Shown in pieces: positions 5,039 through 5,761 of a DNA stretch of 5,761 nucleotides; the first letter of the stretch is position 1; each line of letters starts with the position of its first letter. Origin of the DNA: Acidobacteriota bacterium (GTDB taxonomy: Bacteria > Acidobacteriota > Blastocatellia > Pyrinomonadales > Pyrinomonadaceae). Position numbers and translations under genes: made by a program. The notes beneath the pieces are model-generated. The model saw nothing but the letters and a program-made list of their open reading frames with translations. It was not told the DNA's origin and made no database searches. The stretch is taken from positions 1-5,761 of the forward strand of contig JADYZI010000312.1 of NCBI GenBank assembly GCA_020853255.1, read 5' to 3'.

Positions 5039-5761
5039 TGGGTATCAACTTCTCCGCATTCGAGATAGGCCGCCGGGCGCTGAACGCAAATCAGACCGGC
5101 ATCAATGTAACGGGCCAGAACATTGCCAACGTCAATACTCCCGGCTATTCCCGCCGCCGCCTGATGCTGGCTGAATCGACCCCGATAAATGTGCATGGCC
5201 TAAATGTCGGCAACGGTGTTTCGGTCGCGGGTATTCAAAGCTTTCGCGACGCGTTCATTCAATCACGCATCCAGGCGGAAACCGGCATAGCGGGCCGCCT
5301 CACCGCGCAACGCGATGCTCTCGGCCCGGTAGAAGCCGCCCTTCAGGGCAGCGAGAACGGCGGGATCGAGAACGCGCTCGCAAACTTCTTTGGCTCGTTT
5401 CGCGACCTGGAAGCAAATCCAGGTTCGCTGCCGCTTCGCTCCCTGACGGCACAGCGCGGGGCCGCCCTTGCGTCCGCGTTTCAATCAACACGCGCACGGC
5501 TTAGCGACATTCGGCAAAATACCGATGGCCGGCTTCAACTCTCCGTTGGGCAGGCGAACGATCTTTCTTCGAGGATCGCGGAACTCAATCAAAAGATCAG
5601 CACGGCTGAAGCCTCCGGAGTTGAGGCGTCTGGGTTACGCGATCAACGCTCTGAACTTGCGACACAGCTTTCCGAAATAACAGGCGCTCGTGCAACGGAG
5701 AATCCGGACGGGACGATGACACTCAGTCTCGCTGATGGTAAGCCGCTTGTTCTCGGCAACA
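5038..5761 (+). CDS. flgK: Flagellar hook-associated protein 1 FlgK (partial, 5' part)
   Basis: FlgK forms the first ring of the hook-filament junction and is exported by the flagellar type III system with FlgN as chaperone. The frame from ATG 5038 is open to the right edge, giving 241 complete codons of a protein usually of 450-650 residues. The N-terminal D0 helix M-G-I-N-F-S-A-F-E-I-G-R-R-A-L is followed by the rod/hook/HAP signature N-I-A-N-V-N-T-P-G-Y-S-R-R (28-40). The Y-S-R form is characteristic of FlgK rather than FlgE, FlgF or FlgG. Residues about 85-200 are a long helical D1 region containing the FlgK-like stretch L-A-N-F-F-G-S-F-R-D-L-E-A-N-P (cf. 'l..FF.a...la..P....R'), then a helix with L-R-D-Q-R-S-E-L-A-T-Q-L-S-E (about 200-213), matching 'LrDqRd.l...Ls'. 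No signal peptide is present, as expected. The C-terminal D1/D0 part lies outside the window. Confidence 0.96.
   Translation, partial: MGINFSAFEIGRRALNANQTGINVTGQNIANVNTPGYSRRRLMLAESTPINVHGLNVGNGVSVAGIQSFRDAFIQSRIQAETGIAGRLTAQRDALGPVEAALQGSENGGIENALANFFGSFRDLEANPGSLPLRSLTAQRGAALASAFQSTRARLSDIRQNTDGRLQLSVGQANDLSSRIAELNQKISTAEASGVEASGLRDQRSELATQLSEITGARATENPDGTMTLSLADGKPLVLGN

Overview
This window is one contiguous stretch of a flagellar gene cluster. All genes lie on the + strand and are tightly packed. In order they are: the 3' end of flgG (distal rod), flgA (P-ring chaperone), flgH (L-ring), flgI (P-ring), a flgJ-type rod-cap gene whose C-terminal half is an M23 metallopeptidase, flgM (anti-sigma-28), flgN (hook-filament junction chaperone) and the 5' part of flgK (hook-associated protein 1), which runs off the right edge. 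L- and P-ring genes imply a diderm (Gram-negative-type) bacterium. GC content is moderate. Gene order, a FlgH without a lipobox and a FlgJ-M23 architecture suggest a non-enterobacterial lineage. Acidobacteriota is my guess, but this is an impression from style and order and not a demonstrated assignment.

Layout. Bases 1-71 end flgG. Bases 72-237 are the only sizeable non-coding gap. It holds a long imperfect inverted repeat (about 106-208) that can fold on the + strand RNA into a hairpin of roughly 100 nt. The 3' arm of this hairpin contains the only purine-rich Shine-Dalgarno-like stretch ahead of flgA. From flgA to flgJ (238-4233) the genes are separated by 4-33 bases. A close match to a flagellar sigma-28 (FliA) promoter, TAATGTTT-N11-GCCGAAAA, sits in the last codons of flgJ at 4203-4229. 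It would start transcription of flgM-flgN-flgK. flgN and flgK share one base (TAATG).

How the genes work together. FlgG, FlgJ, FlgA, FlgI and FlgH build the rod, its passage through peptidoglycan, and the P- and L-ring bushing, which are middle-stage functions. FlgM, FlgN and FlgK belong to the switch to late assembly. FlgM holds sigma-28 until it is exported through the finished hook-basal body, FlgN escorts FlgK to the export gate, and FlgK forms the hook-filament junction. The position of the sigma-28-like promoter divides the cluster at this functional boundary and would make flgM autoregulated by the sigma factor it inhibits.

I do not see an undescribed system here. The points worth a second look are the flgG-flgA hairpin, the peptidase-fused FlgJ, the L-ring protein without a lipid anchor, and the promoter architecture. 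No RNA genes, CRISPR arrays, mobile elements or convincing intrinsic terminators were found.
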